From contig CAWVKS010000004.1 in assembly GCA_963930055.1 (NCBI GenBank), positions 186,001 to 250,000 of the forward strand: DNA of 64,000 bases, given 5' to 3'. The notes under the pieces are model-generated. The model searched no databases. It saw nothing but the letters and a program-made list of their open reading frames with translations, and had not been told where the DNA came from. Source of the stretch: Pullichristensenella sp963930055. GTDB lineage: Bacteria; Bacillota; Clostridia; Christensenellales; Aristaeellaceae. The first letter of the stretch is position 1. Each line of letters opens with the position of its first letter. Shown in pieces: positions 28,241 through 36,715 of this stretch. The translations under genes were made by a program, and so were the position numbers.

Positions 28241-28891
28241 TTACTTGATTGCTTTTATGGTATATGTTGCGCCCCAATTATTCAGCACTTCAACGGATGA
28301 GAATCCTGCTATAAGCAATGCATCCGTTTCGTGTTTTACTGTAAGCGGCGTGTCATAATGATAAAGCTCATTATCTTTTATGCATTGTTCCGTTTTTATG
28401 GCTATCAAATTCTCACGGTGCATAGATTCTTCATCGTCGGACAAAGAAAAATAATCCGTCAATACAAAATACCCATCATCTTTTAGTGCCTTGTGCAATT
28501 TGGTGTACAAAGGGATTTTTTCTTCTTTTGTAAAATGGTGCAAACTTTCCACCGATACAGCGGCATCAAATGCACTCTCGCCAAAGCTTGTATCAAAATA
28601 CGAACCTAAAATCAGTGTAATATTTTTGCCCGCAAATTTGCTTTTGAGCGCGGACAGCATTCCTTGCGACAAATCTATTCCCGTTACTCTTGCGGACGGA
28701 TTCAATGAATAATATTCTTCCAGCTCAAGACCTGTGCCACAACCCAAATCAAGTATTTGACAGTTTTCTTGAAGAGGTAAACACTTTGCTGTAAAAGGAT
28801 AGAACTCGTTTGCCGATTCAATATTCGTCAGCATATGCTTGTCATATCCATCCAGCCTGGCCTCAAAGAAATCACGCATTTTTTCAAGCAT
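28241..28891 (-). CDS. Class I SAM-dependent methyltransferase, AT-rich, probably imported
   Basis: 216 residues. SAM site ILDLGCGTGLELEEYY, then GIDLSQGMLSALK, SVESLHHFTKEEK and VLTDYFSLSDDEES. A small-molecule or lipid methyltransferase is likely, but the substrate is not visible. Base composition and codons are clearly AT-richer (many AAA, ATT, TTT codons) than both neighbours, suggesting recent transfer. It is the only gene in this AT-rich patch; no transposase or integrase is next to it. Confidence 0.8.
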   Translation of the reverse strand: MLEKMRDFFEARLDGYDKHMLTNIESANEFYPFTAKCLPLQENCQILDLGCGTGLELEEYYSLNPSARVTGIDLSQGMLSALKSKFAGKNITLILGSYFDTSFGESAFDAAVSVESLHHFTKEEKIPLYTKLHKALKDDGYFVLTDYFSLSDDEESMHRENLIAIKTEQCIKDNELYHYDTPLTVKHETDALLIAGFSSVEVLNNWGATYTIKAIK

Positions 28892-29129
28892 ATCGCTACC
28901 TTCTTCAAATCCCGACGCATCGCTCTGTTTTCTGCTTGTAATATAAGGACATTATACGCATAAAGCATGGCAAAGCCGAGAAGCAAGTGGACTTTCAATG
29001 ATGCATGCTGGCTTCAAAACTGTCTTTCGATTTTGCATGATCCTGGAACACCCCTGAAGCCGTATTTTACGAATTCTCAAATTACTTCCCTATATGGCGT
29101 CAGCGTTTCAGTCGCGCCGTTTTCATCGT
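28892..29129. other. AT-rich intergenic stretch
   Basis: No convincing gene. A minus-strand TATAAT at 28951-28956 could serve the AT-rich methyltransferase, but no -35 is visible at 16-18 bases. The AT-rich composition ends near 29100 where the acetyltransferase gene begins, so this looks like the edge of the imported segment. Confidence 0.4.
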
Positions 29130-29609
29130 TTACAGCACGTAGTAAAACAACACGATGTCCGCGTAGTGTCCGTCCTTCATGAGAAACCCTCCCGGCACCT
29201 CGCCGATGCGCTGAAAACCCAGCTTTTCGTAGAGGTGCAGGGCGCGATGGTTCTCCTTGACCACGGCGTTGAACTGCATCAGCCGAAAGCCGAGCGCCGC
29301 CGCCGTTTGCAGACAGTGCCGGACCAGCGCCTCGCCCGCGCCCCTGTCCCGCGCGCCGCGCTCCACGGCGTAGCTTGCGTTGGCGATGTGGCCGCAGCGC
29401 CCCTCGTTGTTGGGGTGGAGGATGTAAAGGCCGACGACCTCGCCGTTTTCCTCCGCCACGGCGGCAAAGCTCTGCGCGGCAAAGAACGCCCGCGCCGTCT
29501 CAGGCGTCAAAAGGTCGAGCTGGGGGAAGGCCACGCCGTCCTTCACCACCTGGTTCCAGATCAGCATCATGCGCGGCAGGTCGGCCTCCACGTAGGCGCG
29601 CACGTTCAT
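29130..29609 (-). CDS. GNAT-family N-acetyltransferase
   Basis: 159 residues. Acetyl-CoA site in VERGARDRGAGEALVRHCLQ (R/Q-x-x-G-x-G/A type), preceded by GLYILHPNNEGRCGHIANAS, with LMQFNAVVKENHRALHLYEK and LGFQRIGEVPGGF following. The acceptor is unknown. Its start overlaps the stop of the upstream ABC exporter gene by 4 bases (ATGA), so they are co-translated. Confidence 0.88.
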   Translation of the reverse strand: MNVRAYVEADLPRMMLIWNQVVKDGVAFPQLDLLTPETARAFFAAQSFAAVAEENGEVVGLYILHPNNEGRCGHIANASYAVERGARDRGAGEALVRHCLQTAAALGFRLMQFNAVVKENHRALHLYEKLGFQRIGEVPGGFLMKDGHYADIVLFYYVL

Positions 29610-31393
29610 CCGTCCTCTTCCTCCTCGTCGGTATAGAGCTTGTACAGGTCGTAATACACGCCGCGCTTTGCCATCAATTCCGCGTGGGTACCCTGTTCGA
29701 CGATGCCCTTTTCCGTAAGCACGAGGATGACCTGCGCGTTGCGGACGGTGGTCAGGCGGTGGGCGATGGTGAACGTGGTGCGCCCGCGCATCAGTTCTTC
29801 CAGGGACTTCTGCACGATGCGCTCGCTCTCGTTGTCCAGGGCGCTGGTGGCCTCGTCGAGGATCAGCACCGGCGGGTCCTTCAAAAACACGCGGGCGATG
29901 GAGATGCGCTGCTTCTGCCCGCCGGAGAGCTTGAAGCCGTGTTCGCCGACGTAGGTGTTGTAGCCGTCCTCCAGCCCCATAATGAAATCGTGCGCCCCGG
30001 CGCGTTTGGCGGCTTCGACCACCTCCGCGTCTGTGGCCGTGGGGCGGCCGTAGCGTATGTTGTCGATCACCGAGCCGGAGAAGAGGTGTACTTCCTGCTG
30101 CACCACGCCGATGTGACTGCGCAGCGAGTGCAGCGTGTATTTGCGCACATCCTCGCCGTCGAGGAGTATGCGCCCGGACGTGACCTCATAAAAGCGGGGA
30201 ATGAGGCTGCACAGCGTGCTTTTGCCGCTGCCCGAGGGGCCGACCAGCGCCACGCTTTCGCCGGCGGGCACGTGCAGGTTGATGTCCGTGAGCACGTTTT
30301 CATGCCCTTCCTCGTAGGTAAAGCCGACGTGATCAAAGGTGATGTCGCCTCGGACGTCCTCCACGTCCACGGCGTCCGGCGCGTCGTCGATCTCCACCGG
30401 CACTTCCATGACCTCGATGAAGCGCTCGATGCCGGTCAGACCGCGCATGAACTGCTCGGAAAACTCGACCAGACGGCGGATGGAGGTGAGCAGCGTCTGC
30501 ACGAACAGTATGTAGGCGATGTAGTCCGCGGCGGTGATGCCGCCTTCGCCGCGGATGAGGAACAGCGCGCCCAAAAGCACCACGACGATGAACATCAGCC
30601 CGTCAAACAGCCGCGTCACCGAGTGGAAGCCCGCCATGTTGTGGTACATCATGCGCTTGATGCGCAAAAAGCCGCGGTTGCCCTCGGCGAACTTCTCCTT
30701 TTCCAACGCCTCATTGGCAAACGACTTGACCACGCGGATGCCGGAAAGCGTGTCCTCCACCTGGGCGTTGAGTTCGCCCAACTGGTGGCGGGACTCCTTG
30801 TAGGTGGAGCGCATGCGCCGGGAAAAGCGGATGGAGAAGTAGATCATGAAGGGGAAGATGGCGAATATGATGAGCGTCAACGGCACGTTGATGGTCAGAA
30901 GGATGACAAACGCCACCACCACCTTCAGGGAAGTGATGAACACCTCCTCGGGCGTGTGATGGGCAAACTCCGTCACGTCGAACAGGTCGGTGGTGATGCG
31001 CGACATGATCTGGCCGATCTTTGTGTTGTCGTAATAGGAATTGGACAGCCGCTCCAGGTGGGCGAACATGTCCCTGCGCATGTCCGTTTCGATGCGCGAA
31101 CCCATGACGTGGCCGATGGACTGCATGTAGTAGTTGGAGGCCGCGTCGATCACGCGCAGAAGGATATACGCCCCGCCCAGCAGGAGCACGGGACGGATGG
31201 TCAGCGTCTCTGCCGAGCCGGTGAAATAACGCACGATCAGGGGCAGCGTCAGGTCGCAAAGCGTCGTCAGCGCCGCGAAAAAAAGATCGAGCGCCAGCGT
31301 GCGCGAATAGGGGCGGAAATAGGGGAGTATCCGACGGATGAGCGCGGCGTTTTCGCGCATGCCGCGCTTTTTTGCCGCTTTATCGTTTGCCAT
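29606..31393 (-). CDS. ABC exporter half-transporter (fused membrane and ATPase domains)
   Basis: 595 residues. N-terminal six-helix exporter domain (about residues 25-320), then ATPase: Walker A VGPSGSGKSTLCSLI, Q-loop VVQQEVHLF, signature LSGGQKQRISIARV, Walker B PVLILDEATSALD, H-loop IAHRLTTV. Likely a homodimeric exporter of drugs, lipids or peptides; substrate unknown. The ATG at 31393 has GGAGGT at 7 bases; the ATG at 31399 is too close. Co-transcribed with the acetyltransferase. Confidence 0.92.
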   Translation of the reverse strand: MANDKAAKKRGMRENAALIRRILPYFRPYSRTLALDLFFAALTTLCDLTLPLIVRYFTGSAETLTIRPVLLLGGAYILLRVIDAASNYYMQSIGHVMGSRIETDMRRDMFAHLERLSNSYYDNTKIGQIMSRITTDLFDVTEFAHHTPEEVFITSLKVVVAFVILLTINVPLTLIIFAIFPFMIYFSIRFSRRMRSTYKESRHQLGELNAQVEDTLSGIRVVKSFANEALEKEKFAEGNRGFLRIKRMMYHNMAGFHSVTRLFDGLMFIVVVLLGALFLIRGEGGITAADYIAYILFVQTLLTSIRRLVEFSEQFMRGLTGIERFIEVMEVPVEIDDAPDAVDVEDVRGDITFDHVGFTYEEGHENVLTDINLHVPAGESVALVGPSGSGKSTLCSLIPRFYEVTSGRILLDGEDVRKYTLHSLRSHIGVVQQEVHLFSGSVIDNIRYGRPTATDAEVVEAAKRAGAHDFIMGLEDGYNTYVGEHGFKLSGGQKQRISIARVFLKDPPVLILDEATSALDNESERIVQKSLEELMRGRTTFTIAHRLTTVRNAQVILVLTEKGIVEQGTHAELMAKRGVYYDLYKLYTDEEEEDG

Positions 31394-31422
31394 GGCCATA
31401 CCTCCACAGAGTCTGCATATTT

Positions 31423-31451
31423 ATCATAGGAACACAGGCCGTCAAAGTCAA
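31423..31451 (-). promoter_or_regulatory. Promoter of the ABC exporter-acetyltransferase pair
   Basis: TTGACT, 17 bases, TATGAT on the minus strand. Confidence 0.75.
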
Positions 31452-31482
31452 GTTAAGGCTTTGGGCAGGCGCGCCCCAAGGC

Positions 31483-31511
31483 TTGACAAGCGGACGCGAT
31501 GCGCCTAAAAT
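31483..31511 (+). promoter_or_regulatory. Promoter of the YprB-like operon
   Basis: TTGACA, 17 bases, TAAAAT, 23 bases before the start codon. Confidence 0.8.
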
Positions 31512-31533
31512 GAAGGCAAGGTGGTGAAAAGCG

Positions 31534-32634
31534 ATGGCCTCGGGTCTGCGCGCGAAGCTGCAAGCGATCGCGCCCGGGAACGCCGCGAAGCCGGCGCGGC
31601 CGGAGCGCGGCGGACTCGTCGTGCGCACAGGCCGCCGCAAGGCGCCCGAGGGGCTGCTCTCCCTGCCCGGGCGCGGCCTGGAACGTCTGGGGGCGGGGGA
31701 GGGCTTTTCCGTGGAAAAGTGCCTCTTCCTTGATACGGAGACCACCGGCCTGTCCGGCGGCGCGGGCACGCTGGCCTTCCTCGTCGGCACGGCCTGGGTC
31801 GAGGGCGAGGAGCTTGTCACCGAGCAGTATGTCCTGCGCGACTACGGGGACGAGCCGGAAATGCTTTTGCGCCTCGCCGGATTAATGAAGCGCTTTGACA
31901 TTGCCGTGACCTTCAACGGCAAGACGTTCGACATGCCGCTGCTGGAATCCCGCTATACGCTCTGCCGCCTGCGCGGCCATTGGCGGGAGCTTGGCCAGCT
32001 CGACCTTCTGCATCCCGCGCGGCGGGTGTGGAGGCTGCGCCTGCAGTCCTGCCGCCTGTCCAACCTGGAGGAGTGCGTGCTCGGCGTGCGCCGGGAGAAC
32101 GACCTTCCCGGCAGCGAGGCGCCGGAACGCTTCTTCCGTTATCTGCAAACGGGCGATTTTTCCCTGCTGGAGGAAGTCATTGCCCACAACTTGCAGGATG
32201 TGGTCACGCTGGCGGTGCTTCTTGTCAAGCTCGCGCAGCTGTTCGACGCGCCGCTTTCGGCGCAGGACAGCCGCGACCGTTACAGTCTCGGCCGGGCGCT
32301 GGAAAAGCGGGGCGACGCGCAGGCGGCGGAGCTCTACGCCCTTTCCCGCGACTTGCCCGAAGGCAGCTATCGCCTCTATCTCATCTACCGCCGCGCCGGG
32401 GAATGGGAGCGGGCGCGCGCCGTGCTCGAGGCCATGGTGCGCAAAAACCAGATGGGGTACATCCCCCACATAGAGCTGGCCAAGCTCTATGAACATCATG
32501 ACAAAAACTGCCGCCGGGCGCTGTTTTACACGAAGATCGCCCTGGCGATGTGCGAAGGCCCGGAGCGCGCGGCCATGCTCCACCGCCTGGGCCGCCTGGA
32601 GCGCAAATTGTCCGAAGGAGGAAACAAACCGTGA
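31534..32634 (+). CDS. YprB-like ribonuclease-H-fold exonuclease with C-terminal TPR-like part
   Basis: 366 residues. DEDD exonuclease marks in the N-terminal half: CLFLDTETTGLSGGAGT, FDIAVTFNGKTFDMPLLESR, LDLLHPARR and HNLQDVVTLAVLL. This matches the YprB ribonuclease-H-like family, thought to act on nucleic acid 3' ends. Residues ~250-360 are helical repeats (RYSLGRALEKRGDAQAAELY). The next gene, also TPR-like, starts inside its stop codon (GTGA), so the two products may work together. Confidence 0.82.
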   Translation: MASGLRAKLQAIAPGNAAKPARPERGGLVVRTGRRKAPEGLLSLPGRGLERLGAGEGFSVEKCLFLDTETTGLSGGAGTLAFLVGTAWVEGEELVTEQYVLRDYGDEPEMLLRLAGLMKRFDIAVTFNGKTFDMPLLESRYTLCRLRGHWRELGQLDLLHPARRVWRLRLQSCRLSNLEECVLGVRRENDLPGSEAPERFFRYLQTGDFSLLEEVIAHNLQDVVTLAVLLVKLAQLFDAPLSAQDSRDRYSLGRALEKRGDAQAAELYALSRDLPEGSYRLYLIYRRAGEWERARAVLEAMVRKNQMGYIPHIELAKLYEHHDKNCRRALFYTKIALAMCEGPERAAMLHRLGRLERKLSEGGNKP

Positions 32635-33440
32635 GCATTTTTGGAGGCAATCCGGCCGTAAAGGCGGGCAACCACGCCTATCGCTGCCATGTGGACGGCA
32701 ACAAGCTGATCGAGGCGGGCAAGACGGAAGAAGGGCGCGCCAAGCACGACGAGGCGCTCAAATACTACGCCCAGGCCTATGACGCCGGCCTCGACCGCGT
32801 GGGCATGCTGATGTCCTATGGCGTATTGCTCATGCGCCGCGGCGAATACGAAAAGGCCAGGGAGGTCTACCTGCGCGTGCACTACAAGCCGGGCCTTTCC
32901 AAGGACGACCGCTTCGACCTGCGCAACAACTATTCCATCTGCCTCTGGCGGCTGGGCAAATTGGACGAGGCCATCGCCACCATCAAGCGCGCGGCGGCGG
33001 ACAACAAGACCACGCTGGTCTACACCACGCTCGGTCTCTTTCTCATCCTCAAGGCCGAGGAGACCGGCGATTTTTCCGAGGCCATCGCCTTTAACAACGA
33101 GGCCTATGAATACGACGACGAGGACGCCGCCATACTCGACAACATCGGATTTTTGCACATGGTCATGGAAGAACGCGCCCGCCGGGAGGGCGACGCGGAA
33201 AAGGCCAGGGCCGAGCGCAAACTGGCCTACGATTTCTTCACCCGCGCCCACAAGATCAAGCCCCGCCAGATCACTACGCTGTACTACCTGGCGAAAATGC
33301 TCGAGGAGGATGGGCAAAAGGAGCGCGCGAAGGAATTCATTGACGCGTCGCTGGAAGGTGCGTTTTCTTCCATCTGCCCGGTTTCCCGCGAGGAGGCCGA
33401 GGCGCTGCGCGACAAGATCGAGGGAAAGGGACGCGGTTGA
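32631..33440 (+). CDS. TPR-repeat protein
   Basis: 269 residues, no signal peptide. Helical repeats of TPR type across the chain (ALKYYAQAYDAGLDRVGML, LMRRGEYEKAREVYLRV, RLGKLDEAIATIKRAA, TTLYYLAKMLEEDGQKERAK). Probably a scaffold; partner unknown. GTG start with AAGGAGG upstream, overlapping the YprB-like gene by 4 bases. Its stop codon sits in the loop of the following terminator. Confidence 0.8.
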   Translation: MSIFGGNPAVKAGNHAYRCHVDGNKLIEAGKTEEGRAKHDEALKYYAQAYDAGLDRVGMLMSYGVLLMRRGEYEKAREVYLRVHYKPGLSKDDRFDLRNNYSICLWRLGKLDEAIATIKRAAADNKTTLVYTTLGLFLILKAEETGDFSEAIAFNNEAYEYDDEDAAILDNIGFLHMVMEERARREGDAEKARAERKLAYDFFTRAHKIKPRQITTLYYLAKMLEEDGQKERAKEFIDASLEGAFSSICPVSREEAEALRDKIEGKGRG

Positions 33441-33454
33441 CCGCGCCCTTTTTT
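33425..33454 (+). terminator. Terminator enclosing the TPR gene stop codon
   Basis: GGGaCGCGG/CCGCGcCC stem followed by six T residues; the TGA at 33438-33440 lies in the loop. It would limit read-through into the exported zinc-finger gene. Confidence 0.85.
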
Positions 33455-33476
33455 ATACAAACGGGAGGGATCGTGA

Positions 33477-34193
33477 ATGAAGAGGATGCTCGCAGCGCTT
33501 CTGTGCCTGCTTCTTTGCCTCGCGGCCGCCGTGCCCGCGCTGGCGGCGCAGGGCTACGAATGGACGGCGGACGACTACATCTGGACGATGCGCAGCAAGC
33601 GCGTCAACGGCGTGCCCATTGGCGACGCCATCGAGGACGCTTTTGCCAATGTGGAATGGTCGGTGACAACGGACGGGACGGACGTCTACGGCGTCTGCGA
33701 AGGCGGCGCGCCGGGCAACGATTTTTCCCTGCTTGTGCGCTTTACCAGCGAATTCAGCTTTGAGTTTGTCGCGTGCCAGCGCAACGGGCGCGAGCAGGAG
33801 AATCCCTCGCAGCTGACGCTGGAGGCGCTGCAAGCCTACGCGCAAAATCATCGCTGCGACGTCTGCGCCGGCCTTGGCTATACAGACGCCTGCATGAACT
33901 GCGCCGGTTCCGGCTTCGCTTTCGGCAAGCAATGCCTGGCCTGCGGCGGCAGCGGACGCTATCTGTGCAAGGCCTGCAGGGGCTTCGGGGTGATGACGAA
34001 CGACTACACTCGCGCTTGCCCCTTCTGCGACGGCACGGGCGAGAGCGGCGCCTGCCCCACATGCGGCGGCAGCCTGTACGTCCTCCAGTCCGGCATGCTG
34101 CTGTTGTGCCCGGACTGCACGGGCAGCGGCGTGGCCACCTGCCCGGTATGCAGCCCCGGCGGCATCGCCTTGGGATACCTTGCGCACAGCTGA
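33477..34193 (+). CDS. Exported protein with DnaJ-type CxxCxGxG zinc-finger repeats
   Basis: 238 residues. Signal peptide MKRMLAALLCLLLCLAAAV with cleavage after ALAA, an unrecognised domain (residues ~25-115), then a cysteine-rich C-terminal half with repeated CxxC-x-G units: CDVCAGLGY, CMNCAGSGF, CLACGGSGR, CKACRGFG, CPFCDGTG, CPTCGG, CPDCTGSG, CPVCSPGG. The repeats resemble the DnaJ cysteine-rich zinc-binding region but without a J domain, and are exported. A redox or folding role outside the cell is possible but inferred. Confidence 0.8.
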   Translation: MKRMLAALLCLLLCLAAAVPALAAQGYEWTADDYIWTMRSKRVNGVPIGDAIEDAFANVEWSVTTDGTDVYGVCEGGAPGNDFSLLVRFTSEFSFEFVACQRNGREQENPSQLTLEALQAYAQNHRCDVCAGLGYTDACMNCAGSGFAFGKQCLACGGSGRYLCKACRGFGVMTNDYTRACPFCDGTGESGACPTCGGSLYVLQSGMLLLCPDCTGSGVATCPVCSPGGIALGYLAHS

Positions 34194-34197
34194 AAAA

Positions 34198-34458
34198 CAG
34201 CCCCGGCAGCGGAGCTGCCGGAGCTGCCAGAGCGCTGACAAAGCCCACAACCGCAAAAATTGCCCCGATAAAGATGAAATCGGATGCAATTTCTGCTTCC
34301 TGCGTCAGCTGCACTTGCATCCTGCGGTCACTTACGTCCATGTAAGCTCCCTTGGATGCAAGCGTAGCTTCCTTGGCTTGCGGGCTTTCTCAACGCTCTG
34401 CCAGTCTGTTGACTCTGTCAACATCCTGACAGCTCCGGCAGCGGCGCTGCCGGAGCTG
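34198..34458 (+). repeat. Terminator-flanked structured repeat, copy 1
   Basis: A 203-base core (34227-34429) is flanked by two near-identical 29-base hairpins (34198-34226 and 34430-34458; 27 of 29 bases equal; stem CAGCTCCGGCAGC). The core has terminal inverted repeats CAGAGCGCTGACAAAGCCC (34228-34246) and its complement with two mismatches (34382-34400), an inner hairpin (34253-34263 with 34286-34296), a second inverted repeat CTTGCATCC/GGATGCAAG, and a 3' tail with GTTGAC/GTCAAC. A second copy lies at 50503-50761 with different flanking hairpins. It sits between convergent genes. No protein is convincingly encoded. Confidence 0.85.
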
Positions 34459-34461
34459 TCT

Positions 34462-34992
34462 TTATGTTTCCATCTCCTCCGCGGGCGCTTTGAAGTCCAC
34501 CTGCGGGAGTTCTTCCAGAGTAGAGATGCCAAAATGCCGCAAAAAGGCGTCCGTCGTGCGGTAGAGTATGGGCCGTCCCAGCGTCTCGCGCCGCCCGGCC
34601 TCCTCGATGAGCCCCTTGGCCAGAAGCGCCTGCACGGAATAGTCGCACTTCACGCCGCGCACCTGCTCGATGTCCGCCTTGGTCACCGGCTGACGGTAGG
34701 CGATGATGGAGAGCGTTTCCAGCACTGCCTGCGAGAGCGGCCGCTTTTCCAGAGGTTGCAAAAACGTCTCTATTTGCGGGGCGAACTCCGGGCGGATGGA
34801 CAAAAACACCTCGCCGCCCGAGCGGTTGAGCCGCAAGCCGTGGCTCTCCAAAGAAAGATGGTCGGCAAGTTCCGTCAGCGCCTCTTCCATCTCCATGGCC
34901 GTGAGGTTCATCGAATGGGCCAGGTCCTCTACGCGCACCGGGTCGCCGGAGACGAAGAGGATCGCTTCGATGACCGCGCACAGTTCCTTCAT
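34462..34992 (-). CDS. scpB: Segregation and condensation protein B
   Basis: 176 residues. Winged-helix subunit that bridges ScpA on the SMC complex; the smc gene is elsewhere in this window. Marks: VIEAILFVSGDPV at the N-terminus, FAPQIETFLQ, LSQAVLETLSIIAYRQPVTK, IEQVRGVKCDYSVQALLAKG, GRRETLGRPILYRTT and FLRHFGI. scpA usually precedes it but is not here; scpB has its own strong promoter. GGAGG-type site before the ATG is weak. Confidence 0.94.
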   Translation of the reverse strand: MKELCAVIEAILFVSGDPVRVEDLAHSMNLTAMEMEEALTELADHLSLESHGLRLNRSGGEVFLSIRPEFAPQIETFLQPLEKRPLSQAVLETLSIIAYRQPVTKADIEQVRGVKCDYSVQALLAKGLIEEAGRRETLGRPILYRTTDAFLRHFGISTLEELPQVDFKAPAEEMET

Positions 34993-35025
34993 GCGAACAC
35001 CCCTGCGATATAAACGTCAAATTTT

Positions 35026-35054
35026 ATTATATGGAAGCGGCCGCCCCTTGTCAA
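35026..35054 (-). promoter_or_regulatory. Promoter of scpB
   Basis: TTGACA, 17 bases, TATAAT on the minus strand: consensus boxes. Confidence 0.85.
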
Positions 35055-35153
35055 GCGCGCTTCGGGGCGAATATTTTCGCGGAAAAAACGTAAAATCTCC
35101 GCTTTTTTGCCGAAATTTGTCCAAAAGCGCTACCAAGAAGGCGCGAAACACGG

Positions 35154-35159
35154 TATAAT
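35154..35159 (+). promoter_or_regulatory. -10 box before the BMP-type ABC operon
   Basis: TATAAT 29 bases before the start; the -35 region (TACCAA at 17 bases) is weak, hinting at an activator or a low basal promoter. Confidence 0.5.
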
Positions 35160-35188
35160 GGACATATCCCCATCAAGGAGTGAGGCGT

Positions 35189-36715
35189 ATGCCAGGAGCA
35201 CATCCGGCGATCGAGCTGCAAGGGCTGACCAAGGCGTTCGGCCCCATCGTCGCCAACAAGGACATCGACCTGACGTTATACAATGGCGAGATACTGGCGC
35301 TGCTGGGCGAAAACGGCTCCGGCAAGACCACGCTGATGAACATGCTCTCCGGCATCTACCGGCCGGACGCGGGGCATATCCGCGTTGGCGGCAAGGAAGT
35401 GCAGATCCGCTCGCCGCACGACGCCATTGCCCTGGGCATCGGCATGATCCACCAGCACTTCAAGCTCGTGGACGTGCTCTCCGTGCAGGACAACATCGTG
35501 CTGGGCACCACGGGGCATTACGCCAACCGCAAACAGCTCGCCCGCGAGATCAAGGGCCTGTGCGACCGCTTCGGCCTGCACATCGACCCATCGCGCAAGA
35601 TCTATACCCTCTCCGTCAGCGAAAAGCAGACCGTGGAGATCCTCAAGGTGCTCTATCGCGGCGCGCGCACGCTGGTGCTCGACGAACCCACCGCGGTGCT
35701 CACCCCGCAGGAGATCGACCGCCTCTTCGCCATCCTTCGCAAGATGCGCGACGAGGGCTGCGCCATCATTATCATCACCCACAAGCTCAACGAGGTGCTG
35801 GAGATCTCCGACCGCGTGACCATTCTCCGCAAGGGCCACTGCATCGGCACGGTGATCACAAAGGAGACCAACGCGCGCGAATTGACCGAGCGCATGGTCG
35901 GCGCGGCGGTGGACCTCTCCATCCACCGCCCCGAGCCCTCGCGCGACGCGCCGATGCTGGACGTGCACCATTTGACCGTGGTCAACGCAGACGGCGTCAA
36001 GGCGCTGGACGATGTGAACTTCTCCATCGCCTCCGGCGAGATCCTTGGCGTGGCGGGCGTGGCCGGCAGCGGCCAGAAGGAGCTGTGCGAGGCCATCGCG
36101 GGCCTGCAGCCCATCGCCGGCGGCGCCATCCTCTGCCAGCACGTGTCGCTGGAGGGGCTTTCCCCGCGCGAGATCATCCGCCGCGGCGTCTCCATGTCCT
36201 TCATCCCCGAGGACCGGCTGGGCATGGGCCTGGTCGGCTCCATGGGCATGGTGGACAACATGCTGCTCAAGGAATACCAGAACCAGCCCGGCGCTCTGGT
36301 GGACCGCGCCCCGGCGCGCGACCTTGCCAACCGCCTGGTAAAGGAGCTGAATATCTCCACCCCCGGCATCTATACGCCCGTGCGCAAGCTTTCCGGCGGC
36401 AACGTGCAGAAGGTGCTGCTCGGGCGCGAGATCGCCTCGGACCCGCGCATACTCATTACGGCCTACCCCGTGCGCGGGCTGGACATCAACTCGTCCATGA
36501 CCATCTACCGCATGCTCAACGAGCAGAAAAAGAAGGGCGTGGCCGTGCTCTACATCGGCGAGGACCTGGACGTGCTGCTGGAATTGTGCGACCGCATCAT
36601 GGTGCTGTGCGGCGGCAGGGTGACGGGCGTCGTCGATGCGCAGGCGGTCACCAAGGAACAGCTCGGCCTGATGATGACGGGCGCTTCGATGGAGGAGGCG
36701 ATGCAAAATGGCTAA
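35189..36715 (+). CDS. ABC importer ATPase of the BMP/nucleoside type (two ATPase domains)
   Basis: 508 residues, tandem ATPases. First domain: Walker A LLGENGSGKTTLMNML, IGMIHQHFKLVDVLSVQDN (typical of the purine-nucleoside/BMP branch), signature LSVSEKQTVEILKVL, Walker B RTLVLDEPTAVL. Second domain is degenerate: GVAGVAGSGQKELCEAI, signature LSGGNVQKVLLGREI, and ILITAYPVRGLD, where the Walker B Asp-Glu is replaced. This matches NupA/YufO-like proteins that energise nucleoside uptake. The ATG at 35189 has AAGGAG at 8 bases. Two permeases follow; no BmpA-type binding protein is in the window. Confidence 0.88.
   Translation: MPGAHPAIELQGLTKAFGPIVANKDIDLTLYNGEILALLGENGSGKTTLMNMLSGIYRPDAGHIRVGGKEVQIRSPHDAIALGIGMIHQHFKLVDVLSVQDNIVLGTTGHYANRKQLAREIKGLCDRFGLHIDPSRKIYTLSVSEKQTVEILKVLYRGARTLVLDEPTAVLTPQEIDRLFAILRKMRDEGCAIIIITHKLNEVLEISDRVTILRKGHCIGTVITKETNARELTERMVGAAVDLSIHRPEPSRDAPMLDVHHLTVVNADGVKALDDVNFSIASGEILGVAGVAGSGQKELCEAIAGLQPIAGGAILCQHVSLEGLSPREIIRRGVSMSFIPEDRLGMGLVGSMGMVDNMLLKEYQNQPGALVDRAPARDLANRLVKELNISTPGIYTPVRKLSGGNVQKVLLGREIASDPRILITAYPVRGLDINSSMTIYRMLNEQKKKGVAVLYIGEDLDVLLELCDRIMVLCGGRVTGVVDAQAVTKEQLGLMMTGASMEEAMQNG

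Noticed and set aside
28967..29182. Plus-strand frame of 71 codons in the AT-rich gap
   Set aside because: No ribosome site, no recognisable motif, and its 3' part overlaps the acetyltransferase gene in antisense.
34227..34429. Repeat core as a group IIC intron, which also targets terminators
   Set aside because: Too short, no recognisable domain V or reverse transcriptase, and such introns do not duplicate their target hairpin.
34332..34532. Minus-strand short frames in the structured repeat, giving similar peptides in both copies (also 50642-50980)
   Set aside because: Similarity follows from the DNA repeat. No ribosome site or common start, and both stop and start lie in unrelated flanks.
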